64,000 nucleotides of DNA from Pseudomonas sp. TTU2014-080ASC (GCF_001446935.1 NZ_LKKK01000002.1:310001-374000), one strand, 5' to 3'. Counted from the first letter of the stretch, positions 8,656-17,365 are shown. The notes: a model not told the origin generated them from the letters alone. A program made the numbers and translations.

Positions 8656-9684
8656 ATGAATGAGCAACTACACAAAGTCACCCTGAACTTCGCCGATGGC
8701 GTAACCCATACCTTCAGTGTCGCCCAGGGCGCAAACATTCTGGATGCCGCAATCGCTGCGGAAATGCCGGTGCTGTATCAGTGTCGCTCTGGGGGCTGCT
8801 CAAGCTGTATCTGTAATTTGGCCGAGGGTGAAACCGCCACCATTGCGGGGGCGAGCTCATCACTGATTGCCAGTGAATTTGAAGCCGGACAGCGGCTGCT
8901 CTGCGTGTCGCAAGCCAACAGCGACTGCACCTTCAACATGGCCTACGGCAGCGAAGTGGGCTCTACCTCGGCCCATGAAGTGCACGCATTTGTGGACTCC
9001 GTTGAGCGTATTGCCAGCAACGTGATGCGTGTGACTTTGGAACTGGCGGACGGTGAGTGGATGGAGTTCCGCCCGGGGCAGTTCATGCAGATCGTGGTGC
9101 CGGGACTGGGCGTGCTGCGCAGTTATTCACCGTCCAGCACTCAGGTGAGTCTGCCGAAGATGGAGTTCCTGATCCGTCTGCTGCCCGGCGGAGCGATGTC
9201 CAATTACCTTGAAAACGAAGCCGATGTGGATCAGGTCCTGACCCTCAGCGGCCCGTATGGCGCGTTCTTCCTGCGTGAAGAACACAAGCGTGCTCCGCAC
9301 ATTTTTGTCGCCGGCGGCACTGGCCTTGCGCCAATCATGTCGATGATCGATACCCTGCGCCAACTGGGCGGACGCAAACCGCCGATTCTGCTGAGCTTCG
9401 GCTGTGCAGTGCCTGAGGCGCTGTTCTGCCTGGAAGACATCGAGCTGCGTAAGCAATGGCTGCCGACTCTGGAGGCGCGCATTTGTGTAGACCGCGGTGC
9501 AACTGGCGATATGCACTTGGGCAACCCGGTCAGCGCCTTGCGCGAAGGCGATGTCACCAGTCCGGACACGGTCGCTTACCTGTGCGGCCCGCAGCCCATG
9601 ATCGATGGCGCTACTCAGCGTTTGATCGAGCTGGGTGTGAAGCCGGAAAACATCTTCGCCGAACAGTTTGTTGCCAGTAACTGA
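8656..9684 (+). CDS. 2Fe-2S ferredoxin / FAD-NAD(P)H reductase of an aromatic oxygenase system
   Basis: 342 aa from ATG 8656. The upstream in-frame extension has no domain content. A plant-type ferredoxin domain comes first, with cysteines at 43, 48, 51 and 83 (CRSGGCSSC...C), then an FNR-like FAD domain (RSYSPSS flavin motif) and an NAD domain (GGTGLAPIMSM, CGPQPMI). BenC, XylZ and DmpP have this layout and pass electrons to a terminal oxygenase. No Rieske alpha subunit or diiron hydroxylase is encoded in the window, so its partner is outside or is an unexpected protein. Confidence 0.9.
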   Translation: MNEQLHKVTLNFADGVTHTFSVAQGANILDAAIAAEMPVLYQCRSGGCSSCICNLAEGETATIAGASSSLIASEFEAGQRLLCVSQANSDCTFNMAYGSEVGSTSAHEVHAFVDSVERIASNVMRVTLELADGEWMEFRPGQFMQIVVPGLGVLRSYSPSSTQVSLPKMEFLIRLLPGGAMSNYLENEADVDQVLTLSGPYGAFFLREEHKRAPHIFVAGGTGLAPIMSMIDTLRQLGGRKPPILLSFGCAVPEALFCLEDIELRKQWLPTLEARICVDRGATGDMHLGNPVSALREGDVTSPDTVAYLCGPQPMIDGATQRLIELGVKPENIFAEQFVASN

Positions 9685-9694
9685 GGACCTGCCC

Positions 9695-11017
9695 ATGAAA
9701 CCGACGACTCAGCTTCCGTTTAGTGCCGAACAAAGCCAGTGGTATGAGCAGGCCCGTGCGCGCCTGAACCCTAAGCGTTTGCAAGAACTGTTGTTCAACC
9801 TGACCAACATTCACAGCCCCACCGGTGCGACCCGCGAAGCCAGCGAGTTTATGACTCAGCACATGCAGTCCATCGGCATGAAGTCGCGCTACTACCCAAT
9901 GAACGACATCACCGGCAACGCGCTGGGTGAGTTCAAGGGCAGCGGTGGCGGTGCCACGCTGTTGCTGTACGCGCCGATCGACACGCACTTGGACCGTACA
10001 CCGGGCGAAGAAGTCATCGTCGGTGATGGGCAGGAAGCTGACCTGCAGCCGTTCGCTCAGCAAGTGGATGACTGGGTTTTCGGTCTGGGTTCGTCCAACC
10101 CCAAAGCCATGATCGCCACCCTGACTGAAGTCGCCACCGCGCTGATTGAGGCCGGTGTACCGATCAAGGGGGATCTGCTGCTGGGCATGGCCGACGGCGG
10201 CATGCCGGTGGACATCAGCGAGCGTAACGCCGGCATGTCCAACGGGGTTATCCACATGCTCAACCGTGGCATGTATCCGGACTTCGCCATCATCATGAAG
10301 CCGTGGAACTGGGTTTACCACGAAGAGCCGGGCATGGCTTGGTTCAAGCTTAAGGTCAAAGGCACCCTCGGCTATGCCGGTGTGCCGCACAACATTCCGG
10401 GCTTCCGCAGCTCGGTGGTACCTGCTGCCACTGTGATTCAAGAACTGCAGCAGTGGATTCTGGATTACACCGAGCGCAACACCAGCGGCGTGATTCAGCC
10501 CCACGGCTGGATCGCCGGTGTGCGCGGCGGTCAGGTTGAGCGCCCGGCATTCCCCAGTGCGGTGACGGAAATCTTCTTCGATGTTCGGATTAACCCGCGT
10601 GTCAGCCCGGCCAGCGTTAAGGCGCAGTTCGCTGAGTTTGTTGAAGACCTCAAGGCGCGCTTCCCCGATCTGGATCTGGACTGGGAGCAATACGGCTCGG
10701 CACCGGGCGGCACCACTGACCCGGAGAACTGGATCATCCAGTCGTGCAAACGCGGTTGGGAGCACATCGAACAGCGACCACACGGCATGCCCGACATGCT
10801 CGCCGGGCAAACCGACGGTGCCGCTCTGCGCCGTTACGGCGTACCGACTGCGCGTATCGGCTGGCCGTGGCCTGCAACCGGTGCACCGCTGCCGGTGGCC
10901 GAAGGCCTGGGCGGCATGGGGGCGACCTATATCCCTGACCTGATGCCATGCGCCGAGAAAATCCTCTACGCAATGATCGACACCCTGACCCGTCCGCGTC
11001 AGGAGCTGGGCCTGTAA
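9695..11017 (+). CDS. M20-fold amidohydrolase homologue with non-canonical active site
   Basis: 440 aa from ATG 9695 (GAGGACC ribosome site). The overall M20/ArgE-DapE layout is clear: catalytic halves around a dimerisation domain with GYAGVPHNIPGF. The metal ligands do not match. The usual GHxD is APIDTHLD (Pro94; Asp96 kept; extra His98/Asp100), the bridging Asp of GRGxxDMKG is Asn135 (GLGSSNPKAM), and the general-base EE is ADGG (166-169). The C-terminal AH motif is absent. It may therefore be a non-metal enzyme, an altered metal site or a scaffold. It is encoded between the reductase and racemase-like genes in one operon. Confidence 0.8.
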   Translation: MKPTTQLPFSAEQSQWYEQARARLNPKRLQELLFNLTNIHSPTGATREASEFMTQHMQSIGMKSRYYPMNDITGNALGEFKGSGGGATLLLYAPIDTHLDRTPGEEVIVGDGQEADLQPFAQQVDDWVFGLGSSNPKAMIATLTEVATALIEAGVPIKGDLLLGMADGGMPVDISERNAGMSNGVIHMLNRGMYPDFAIIMKPWNWVYHEEPGMAWFKLKVKGTLGYAGVPHNIPGFRSSVVPAATVIQELQQWILDYTERNTSGVIQPHGWIAGVRGGQVERPAFPSAVTEIFFDVRINPRVSPASVKAQFAEFVEDLKARFPDLDLDWEQYGSAPGGTTDPENWIIQSCKRGWEHIEQRPHGMPDMLAGQTDGAALRRYGVPTARIGWPWPATGAPLPVAEGLGGMGATYIPDLMPCAEKILYAMIDTLTRPRQELGL

Positions 11018-11032
11018 GCCCCGGAGCCAATA

Positions 11033-11770
11033 ATGAGCAAACGTATCAAGATGATTTTCCCGGTTCCGATGAGCGAGGCGACCCGTCCGCTGGTGGAATC
11101 GCAACTGCCGCCGGAACTGGTGCGCGCTGATATCGACGTGAGCTTTGTTGGGGCAGGCCAGGTGATGACCCTGGCAGACAGCTACTACGACATGGCAATC
11201 ATGGAAATGGCCGTGATTGAAGCCGGTATCAAGGCCGAACAGGAAGGCTACGACGCAGTGTGCATCAACACCGTCAGCGACTCCGGTCTCGCCGCGCTGC
11301 GCTCGCGCCTGTCGATCCCGGTACTGGCTCCTGGCATTGCCGCGTTCCACACCGCCTGCATGCTCGGCCAGAAATTCAGCATCCTGACCATGTGGCCGCG
11401 CTGGTACCCGCTGTACCGCAAAACCATCAAGGAATACGGCCTGGAGTCGCGTCTGGCTTCCGTGCGTTCGATTGATGTGCGCCCGGACACCGAAGCTCTG
11501 CTGCAAGGCAAAGAAGAAGTGGTCTTCGCCAAGCTGCTGGAGCAGGCCAAGCGCGCCATCGAAGAAGACGGTGCGGACGTGATCGTTCTCGGCTCCACCA
11601 CCATGCACCAGTCCCACGCTTACCTGGCAGCCAACCTGCCGGTGCCGGTGCTCAATCCCGGTGTGATCGCCTACAAGCAGTGCGAAGTGCTGCTCGACCT
11701 CGGCCTGTGCCACAGCAAGGTCGCCTTCCCAAGCCCGGAACAGAACAAGGACGAAGCCTTTATCCGCTGA
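11033..11770 (+). CDS. Asp/Glu/hydantoin racemase-superfamily protein lacking both catalytic cysteines
   Basis: 245 aa. Two similar alpha/beta halves as in HyuE, maleate isomerase and arylmalonate decarboxylase. In hydantoin racemases the catalytic cysteines sit in CFGDPGL and LGCAGM. The aligned stretches here are TVSDSGL (Thr80) and LGSTTM (Ser188), so both are replaced by hydroxyl residues. A neighbouring Cys77 (AVCINT) is three residues away. Cofactor-free racemisation by the normal two-thiol mechanism is unlikely. A lyase, isomerase or hydrolase role on a ring-cleavage intermediate is possible. It is 15 bases downstream of the M20-like gene. Confidence 0.8.
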   Translation: MSKRIKMIFPVPMSEATRPLVESQLPPELVRADIDVSFVGAGQVMTLADSYYDMAIMEMAVIEAGIKAEQEGYDAVCINTVSDSGLAALRSRLSIPVLAPGIAAFHTACMLGQKFSILTMWPRWYPLYRKTIKEYGLESRLASVRSIDVRPDTEALLQGKEEVVFAKLLEQAKRAIEEDGADVIVLGSTTMHQSHAYLAANLPVPVLNPGVIAYKQCEVLLDLGLCHSKVAFPSPEQNKDEAFIR

Positions 11771-11792
11771 GGCTGCGTTGAGGAGTATTGAG

Positions 11793-13241
11793 ATGAAAAT
11801 GTTCGATTCGACCGAAACTCACGCCCCGAGCGACCTGACCATCGCCGAGGCGGTTGCTGCCTTCCGTGACGGCGTGCTGACCAGCGTTGAGCTGGTACAC
11901 GCCTGCCTGGAGCGCTCCGAAGATGGCAAAGACCTCAACATCTACGTCACCTTGGATGGCGTTGGTGCGCTGCAAGCTGCACAGGCGGCTGACGCTGCGC
12001 GTAAAGCCGGTGAGCCGCAGAAGCCGCTGAGCGGCATTCCGATTGTGGTCAAAGACAACATCCACGCCGCAGGCCTGCAATGCACCGCAGGTTCACCGGC
12101 GTTTGCTGGGTTTGTCCCGACTGAAGATGCACCTACCGTACGCGCGCTGCGTGATGCCGGAGCGATCATCCTCGGCAAAACCAACATGCACGAACTGGCC
12201 TTTGGGGCGACCGGCTACAACGGCGCGTTCAATACCGGCCGTGATGTCGGCGTGCGTAACCCGTATGACAGCACCCGCATTGCCGGTGGTTCGTCCTCCG
12301 GTAGCGCAGCGGCACTGGGCGCACGTATGGCGCTGGCGGCACTGGGCACCGACACCGGCGGCTCCATGCGTATTCCGCCGGCGCTTAACGGCTGCGCCTC
12401 GCTGCGTCCGAGTCAGGGCCGTTACAGCGACCGTGGCGTGATCCCGATTGCCCGCAGCCGCGACACCGTCGGCCCGATGGCTTTGTGCATGGCTGACGTG
12501 GCGCTGCTCGACGGTCTGATCACTGAAGAGTACGCCCTGCCGTCCGTGACCCTGAGTAACCTGCGTCTGGGGGTGCCGAGCGAGTTCTGGCGCAACCTGG
12601 ATGAAGATACCCGCGAGCTGGCCGAAGCTGCGCTGGAAAAACTGCGCCTGCACGGTGTGACCCTGGTGCAGATCGAAGACGCCGGCCTGCATGCGCTCAA
12701 CGAGCCGGTCGGCTTCCCCGTGGTGATCTACGAAGCCTACGACTGCATGGTCGAGTACCTGCGCGAGTACGGTCATGACATGACCATCGAGCAAGTCGCT
12801 GAGAAGTTGCACAGCCCGGATGTCCGTTACATCTACGAGAACTGGGTTCTGCCGCGCAAGATGCCGGCCGGTGATGAGCTGGTCGATCTGACCCCGATCT
12901 ACGAAGCCGCTCGTGACAGCGGCCGTCAGGCGATTCGCGAGCGCTATCAGGACCTCTTTGAACAGTACGACGTTGAAGCCCTGATCTTCCCGACCACCTG
13001 CGTAGTTGCGCCGCTGGCCAACGAAGAGGTGAACCTGCCAAGCAACTTCGAGCGCCTGATCCAGAACACCGAGCCGTCGGCCAGTGCCGGTTTGCCGGGT
13101 ATCCAGCTGCCGATTGGCCTGGGCAACCGCAGCGGTCTGCCGGTGGGTATGGAACTGGATGGCCCGGCTTGGAGCGACCGTCGTCTGCTGGCCATCGGTC
13201 AACTGCTGGAAAGCATCTTCGGCCGCGTACCGCGCGCCTGA
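11793..13241 (+). CDS. amidase signature family amidohydrolase (second copy)
   Basis: 482 aa from ATG 11793, placed seven bases after AGGAG. A TTG upstream was rejected because it precedes that site. Canonical triad: Lys87 in GIPIVVKDN, cis-Ser near 168 in AGGSSSGS and nucleophile Ser191 in TDTGGSMRIP. It resembles indoleacetamide and mandelamide hydrolases in organisation. It is only distantly similar to the amidase at 843, so the pair is not a recent duplication. It lies between the racemase-fold protein and the SDR in what looks like a single operon. Confidence 0.88.
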   Translation: MKMFDSTETHAPSDLTIAEAVAAFRDGVLTSVELVHACLERSEDGKDLNIYVTLDGVGALQAAQAADAARKAGEPQKPLSGIPIVVKDNIHAAGLQCTAGSPAFAGFVPTEDAPTVRALRDAGAIILGKTNMHELAFGATGYNGAFNTGRDVGVRNPYDSTRIAGGSSSGSAAALGARMALAALGTDTGGSMRIPPALNGCASLRPSQGRYSDRGVIPIARSRDTVGPMALCMADVALLDGLITEEYALPSVTLSNLRLGVPSEFWRNLDEDTRELAEAALEKLRLHGVTLVQIEDAGLHALNEPVGFPVVIYEAYDCMVEYLREYGHDMTIEQVAEKLHSPDVRYIYENWVLPRKMPAGDELVDLTPIYEAARDSGRQAIRERYQDLFEQYDVEALIFPTTCVVAPLANEEVNLPSNFERLIQNTEPSASAGLPGIQLPIGLGNRSGLPVGMELDGPAWSDRRLLAIGQLLESIFGRVPRA

Positions 13242-13267
13242 ACGCCTGAAACCCACGAGGAGTTGAA

Positions 13268-14026
13268 ATGAGCCAGAGCAGCGAGTGGCAAGACAAAGTC
13301 GTCATCGTTACCGGTGGCGCAAGCGGTATGGGCCGTGATGTCAGCCTGACCCTGGCCGCGCGTGGTGCCCGCGTGGTGATTGGCAACCGCAACGCTGAAG
13401 CGGGCGAAGCCGTGCTGCGCGAGATTCGTGCAGCCGGTGGCCAGGCCGTATTCCGCGCCACCGATGTGTCCAATCCGCAGGATTGCGAAGCGCTGGTGGC
13501 GCTGGCTGTGAGCACCTATGGCCGCCTTGATGCGGCCTTTAACAATGCCGGGTTGCAGCGTGCCTTTAACCCGATCCACGTCACACCGGATGTGGACCTG
13601 AGTGAGGTGATCGACATCAACCTCAAGGGCGTGCTGTACATGATGAAGTACGAAACCGCCGCCATGCTCGAAACCGGTGGTGGCGCGATCGTCAACAACG
13701 CCTCCATTTTCGGCCTTAAAGGCATGGCCGAGACGGCCTGCTACATCGCCTCTAAGCACGGCATCGTCGGCGCCACCAAAGCCGCGGCGCTGGACTATGC
13801 CCGTCATGGCATCCGTGTAAATGCCGTCTGCCCCGGCCCGATCAAAACCCCAAGCTACGACCGCGTAACCGGTGGCGATGACCACATGTACGACGACGGC
13901 GTGCCGATGCACCGCATCGGCCAGCCCCGCGAAGTCACCGACGCCGTGCTCTGGCTGCTTTCTGATCAGGCTTCCTATGTGACCGGCAGCATGCTGTCGG
14001 TAGACGGCGGCATGGTCGCGCAATAA
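13268..14026 (+). CDS. short-chain dehydrogenase/reductase
   Basis: 252 aa classical SDR with cofactor motif TGGASGMG (15-22), NNAG (92-95) and catalytic Ser146, Tyr159 and Lys163 (YIASK). It is preceded by GAGGAG. In ring-degradation clusters such enzymes oxidise dihydrodiols or hydroxyl side chains. Its place directly before the extradiol dioxygenase fits production of the catechol-like substrate, but this is inferred from order only. Confidence 0.9.
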   Translation: MSQSSEWQDKVVIVTGGASGMGRDVSLTLAARGARVVIGNRNAEAGEAVLREIRAAGGQAVFRATDVSNPQDCEALVALAVSTYGRLDAAFNNAGLQRAFNPIHVTPDVDLSEVIDINLKGVLYMMKYETAAMLETGGGAIVNNASIFGLKGMAETACYIASKHGIVGATKAAALDYARHGIRVNAVCPGPIKTPSYDRVTGGDDHMYDDGVPMHRIGQPREVTDAVLWLLSDQASYVTGSMLSVDGGMVAQ

Positions 14027-14050
14027 CGCGGTGATTTAAGGAGAACCCAA

Positions 14051-15010
14051 ATGATCAACGCACTGAGTTATGTGGTGGTAGAAACCCCGCATCTTGATGC
14101 CTGGATGGAACAGGCTCGTCACCACATTGGCCTGCATGTTGAAGAGGTAGCAGCCGGGCAGTGTGTGCGCCTGCGGGCCGATGAAAAAATTCAGCGCCTG
14201 CTGGTCACTAAAGTTGCCGGTGAAGCCAGCATGGGCATGGGCTTCGAGCTGGCCGACGCTGACGCCCTGAGCTCCATGCGCGGCAAGCTGGAAGAGGCCG
14301 GTTACGCCACCACTGAAGGCACAGCCGAAGAGCTGAGCCTGCGCGGCGTGCAGGGCATGTTCCACTTCCGTGATCCGGACGGCCTGCGTATTGAGGTCTG
14401 CCATGGTCTGGGCGATGCGACGGAGCCTTTCCAGCCGGGCCGCCCGATTGGCGGCTTCCGCACCGGTGACATGGGCCTCGGCCATGTGGCACTGATTACT
14501 GAGCACTTCGATGAGCTAAGCCATCTGTACCGCAACATCTTCGGCTTCAAGGTCAGTGACCATACGCAGGCACCGTTCCGCGTTGAGTTCCTGCACTGCA
14601 ACCCGCGTCACCACACTATCGGTCTGGCGCACACGGGCGGGCCGGCGAAGATTTATCACCTGATGCTCGAATACAACGATTTCGACGACGTTGGCCGCGC
14701 CTATGACATGGCGCTGGAAAAACCGGAGTCCATCGGCGTGACCCTCGGTCGCCACATCAACGACCACGTCACCTCGTTCTACTTGAAAAACCCTGACGGC
14801 TGGATGTTCGAGCTGGGCTGGGCCAGCCGTACGGTCGGCCCGGACTGGGAGGTTGAGGAGCTGCAGGGCATGAGCCTGTGGGGCCACGACCGCACCTGGC
14901 TACCCGATCATAAGCGTGAAGAAGCCCGACAAATCCTCAAGCGTCTGGCTGAGCAAGGCGTTCGCGCTCCAGTTGTTACCACCACCCAAACTGCCAAGGC
15001 TAAGCAATGA
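14051..15010 (+). CDS. type I (BphC-like) extradiol ring-cleavage dioxygenase
   Basis: 319 aa with two vicinal-oxygen-chelate modules, as in 2,3-dihydroxybiphenyl 1,2-dioxygenase. Iron ligands are His145 (GLGHVAL), His203 (IYHLMLE) and Glu254 (FELGW). The second-shell residues are also present: His187/188 in NPRHHT and His239 in GRHINDHV. All the residues needed for Fe(II) meta-cleavage of a catechol-type ring are therefore intact. The gene ends four bases into the next hydrolase start (ATGA overlap at 15007). This is the clearest evidence that the cluster opens an aromatic ring. Confidence 0.93.
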   Translation: MINALSYVVVETPHLDAWMEQARHHIGLHVEEVAAGQCVRLRADEKIQRLLVTKVAGEASMGMGFELADADALSSMRGKLEEAGYATTEGTAEELSLRGVQGMFHFRDPDGLRIEVCHGLGDATEPFQPGRPIGGFRTGDMGLGHVALITEHFDELSHLYRNIFGFKVSDHTQAPFRVEFLHCNPRHHTIGLAHTGGPAKIYHLMLEYNDFDDVGRAYDMALEKPESIGVTLGRHINDHVTSFYLKNPDGWMFELGWASRTVGPDWEVEELQGMSLWGHDRTWLPDHKREEARQILKRLAEQGVRAPVVTTTQTAKAKQ

Positions 15011-15843
15011 GTACTACAGCATCCCCGGAAATCGCCAAAAGCATCCAGATTGGCGAATGCACCCTTAACTATCACGACCAGGGCGAAGGTGATGTCATCC
15101 TGCTGATCCACGGTTCCGGTCCAGGTGTGACCGCGTGGGCCAACTGGCGCGGTGTGATCCCGACGTTGTCGCAGCGCGCCCGGATCATCGCGCCGGACAT
15201 GCTCGGCTTCGGCTACACCAGCTGCCCGTCCGAGTGGAAACTCGACCCGGCGACCTGGGTTCAGTCCCTGGTTGGTCTGCTCGATGCGCTGAATATTGAG
15301 CGCGTCTCCATCGTCGGCAACTCCTTCGGCGGTGCGATTGCCCTGGCTTTCGCCAAAGCTCACCCGCAGCGCGTACAGCGTTTGGTGCTGATGGGCGCAG
15401 CCGGTCTGTCGTTCCCGCTCACCGACGGCCTGAACAAGGTCTGGGGCTATCAGCCATCGCTAGAAGCCATGCGCGAGCTGATGGAAGTGTTCGCCTACGA
15501 TCACAGCATCATCAACGATGATCTCGTGCGTATGCGCTACGAAGCCAGCATCCGTGACGACGTGCAGACCCGTTTTGCCCAACTGTTCCCGGCACCGCGT
15601 CAGCAAGGCGTTGAGATGCTCGCACTGGCCGAAGACGACCTGCGCGCACTGCCGCACCAGACCCTGCTGATCCACGGCCGCGACGACAAAGTGATCCCGC
15701 TGGAGCTGTCCGAGCGCATGCTGCGCCTGATCCCGCACGCCCAACTGCACGCCTTCGGCGAATGCGGCCACTGGGTACAGATTGAAAAAGCCCAGGCATT
15801 CACCCGCCTGCTGGTTGAATTCCTGATTGAACAAGGAGCCTGA
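15007..15843 (+). CDS. meta-cleavage product hydrolase (DmpD/TodF/BphD-like)
   Basis: 278 aa alpha/beta hydrolase with HGSGPG oxyanion segment, nucleophile Ser106 in GNSFGG, acid Asp near 227 (GRDDKVIP) and His255 (CGHWVQ). The sequence is typical of C-C hydrolases that split the vinylogous 1,5-diketone made by an extradiol dioxygenase, whose gene overlaps this start. It is the second such hydrolase in the cluster. The one at 1-846 is more divergent. Confidence 0.92.
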   Translation: MSTTASPEIAKSIQIGECTLNYHDQGEGDVILLIHGSGPGVTAWANWRGVIPTLSQRARIIAPDMLGFGYTSCPSEWKLDPATWVQSLVGLLDALNIERVSIVGNSFGGAIALAFAKAHPQRVQRLVLMGAAGLSFPLTDGLNKVWGYQPSLEAMRELMEVFAYDHSIINDDLVRMRYEASIRDDVQTRFAQLFPAPRQQGVEMLALAEDDLRALPHQTLLIHGRDDKVIPLELSERMLRLIPHAQLHAFGECGHWVQIEKAQAFTRLLVEFLIEQGA

Positions 15844-15845
15844 AC

Positions 15846-16280
15846 ATGAACCGCGACACCATTAAGGGCCGTTGGTCCATCCTCGCCTGGGAACAGCTGT
15901 ACGACGACGGCCGCGTAGTGCTGCCGATGGGCACCGAGCTGGAAGGCTTTATCGAATACAGCGATTTCGGCATGTTCTGCGTCGTCGCCAAGAAAGACCG
16001 CCCGGCTTTCACCACCGGTGGTCAGTGGAACGCTGAAGACGCTGAAAAAGCAGCCGCCTACAGCAGCTACCTGACCTATGCCGGAGACTATGAAGTCAAC
16101 GGCGACATCATCACCCACAAGGTGAATTACAGCATCTTCCCGAACTGGGTCGGTGGCAGCCAGCACCGCAAGGCTGTGTTCGATGGCGAGATCCTGCGCC
16201 TCGAAGCCCGTCTCGAAGAGGGCACCAGCGAAGCCCGCACCGCCCGCCTGAGCTGGAAGCGCGCTGCCGCTGCTGAATAA
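15846..16280 (+). CDS. lipocalin-like domain protein
   Basis: 144 aa. A single lipocalin-like (Lipocalin_5 type) beta-barrel: it starts IKGRWSILAWEQLYDDGR and has ELEGFIEYSDFGMFCVV and DYEVNGDIITHKV strands. There is no signal peptide. It begins two bases after the hydrolase stop and is the last gene before a strong terminator, so it is part of the catabolic operon. Members of this group accompany aromatic and polyketide genes, but no activity is established that I can name. Binding of a hydrophobic intermediate or isomerisation would fit. Confidence 0.8.
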   Translation: MNRDTIKGRWSILAWEQLYDDGRVVLPMGTELEGFIEYSDFGMFCVVAKKDRPAFTTGGQWNAEDAEKAAAYSSYLTYAGDYEVNGDIITHKVNYSIFPNWVGGSQHRKAVFDGEILRLEARLEEGTSEARTARLSWKRAAAAE

Positions 16281-16289
16281 GCGACTTTA

Positions 16290-16326
16290 AGCCCCGGCGC
16301 GTCCACGCAATGCGCCGGGGCTTTTT
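16290..16326 (+). terminator. intrinsic terminator of the catabolic operon
   Basis: A perfect 11-bp stem, AGCCCCGGCGC (16290-16300) with GCGCCGGGGCT (16312-16322), followed by a T-run. It lies ten bases after the lipocalin-like gene. Confidence 0.92.
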
Positions 16327-16529
16327 CATTTCTGTGGCTTTTGTCCTGCCTGTTAGCCGCATGTCTAGCTGCTGAGCAGAGCGTAATGGAGTAACGTTAG
16401 TGTCCAGTTGTCAGGGTTGATTGGCTGTTCACCCTGCATACAGACCGGTTTCCCGTTATTTATCCCGACAGGACGCGCTTGCCCACAGGCGTGTTGCGCC
16501 GTTGTCGTGGCATTACAGCAAGGCGAATC

Positions 16530-17300
16530 ATGCCCATTCGTTATGCACGCAGCCTTACAGGCCAAACCCGCACAGCTATTGCCAACCGCCATCTTGGTGT
16601 TGTTCTGGCGTTTATCGCCGGGGCGATCAATGCCGGTGGTTTTCTCGCGGTTCAGCAATACACCTCGCACATGACCGGGATTGTTTCCGGTATGGCCGAC
16701 TACCTTGTTATCGGTGATTACACGCTGGTGTGGGCGGGCTTGGGCGCAGTCTTGGCCTTTTTGCTCGGGGCTGTCTGCACCTCACTGATGACCCACTACT
16801 CGCAGCGTCGTGGCCTGCAAAGCGAATACGCCTGGCCGCTGATGCTGGAGGCAGCTCTGCTGCTGTGCTTCGGCTTTCTCGGTGCACGCCTGGCAGAGAT
16901 TGACGGCTTCTACGTGCCGCTGACGGTGCTGTTGCTGTGTTTCATCATGGGCCTGCAAAACGCCCTGATCACCAAGGTTTCCCGCGCCGAAATCCGTACC
17001 ACCCACATCACCGGCATCGTCACCGACCTGGGGATTGAACTGGGCAAACTGTTTTACTGGAACCGTAGCCGCAACGACGAAGTACCCCGCGTTATCGCCG
17101 ACAACCGCCGCCTGTGGCTGCTCAGCTTGCTGGGCTTTTACTTCTTCCTGGGTGGTGTGACTGGCGCGCTGGGCTTTAAGCACATGGGCTACATCTCCAC
17201 CGTACCGCTGGCCATCGTGCTGGTGCTGCTGGCCAGCGTCCCGGTGCTGGATGACGCCCTGAATGTGCTGCGCAGGTGGTTTGGCAGTAAGGCAGGGTAG
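16530..17300 (+). CDS. YoaK/DUF1275 family membrane protein
   Basis: 256 aa from ATG 16530 with AAGG a few bases upstream. The earlier in-frame start lacks hydrophobic or family content. It has about six transmembrane segments, with the family motif AFIAGAINAGGFL...QQYTSHMTGIVSGMADYL in the first third and NALITKVSRAEIRTTHITGIVTDLG in the middle. The function of YoaK-type proteins is not established. It is a monocistronic gene convergent with the DAHP synthase gene. Confidence 0.88.
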   Translation: MPIRYARSLTGQTRTAIANRHLGVVLAFIAGAINAGGFLAVQQYTSHMTGIVSGMADYLVIGDYTLVWAGLGAVLAFLLGAVCTSLMTHYSQRRGLQSEYAWPLMLEAALLLCFGFLGARLAEIDGFYVPLTVLLLCFIMGLQNALITKVSRAEIRTTHITGIVTDLGIELGKLFYWNRSRNDEVPRVIADNRRLWLLSLLGFYFFLGGVTGALGFKHMGYISTVPLAIVLVLLASVPVLDDALNVLRRWFGSKAG

Positions 17301-17365
17301 GTGGTGCTATCTGGCCAGTTGAGGCTGCTTGTTGCTGAATATGGGCATTTAAATGCTGTTCATGA

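Noticed and set aside
9611..11713. 700-codon antisense ORF
   Set aside because: It lies opposite three well-supported enzymes; codon use and low-complexity content are those of an antisense shadow in GC-rich DNA.
11778..11792. TTG at 11778 as the start of the second amidase
   Set aside because: It precedes the AGGAG site; ATG 11793 sits at the correct distance.
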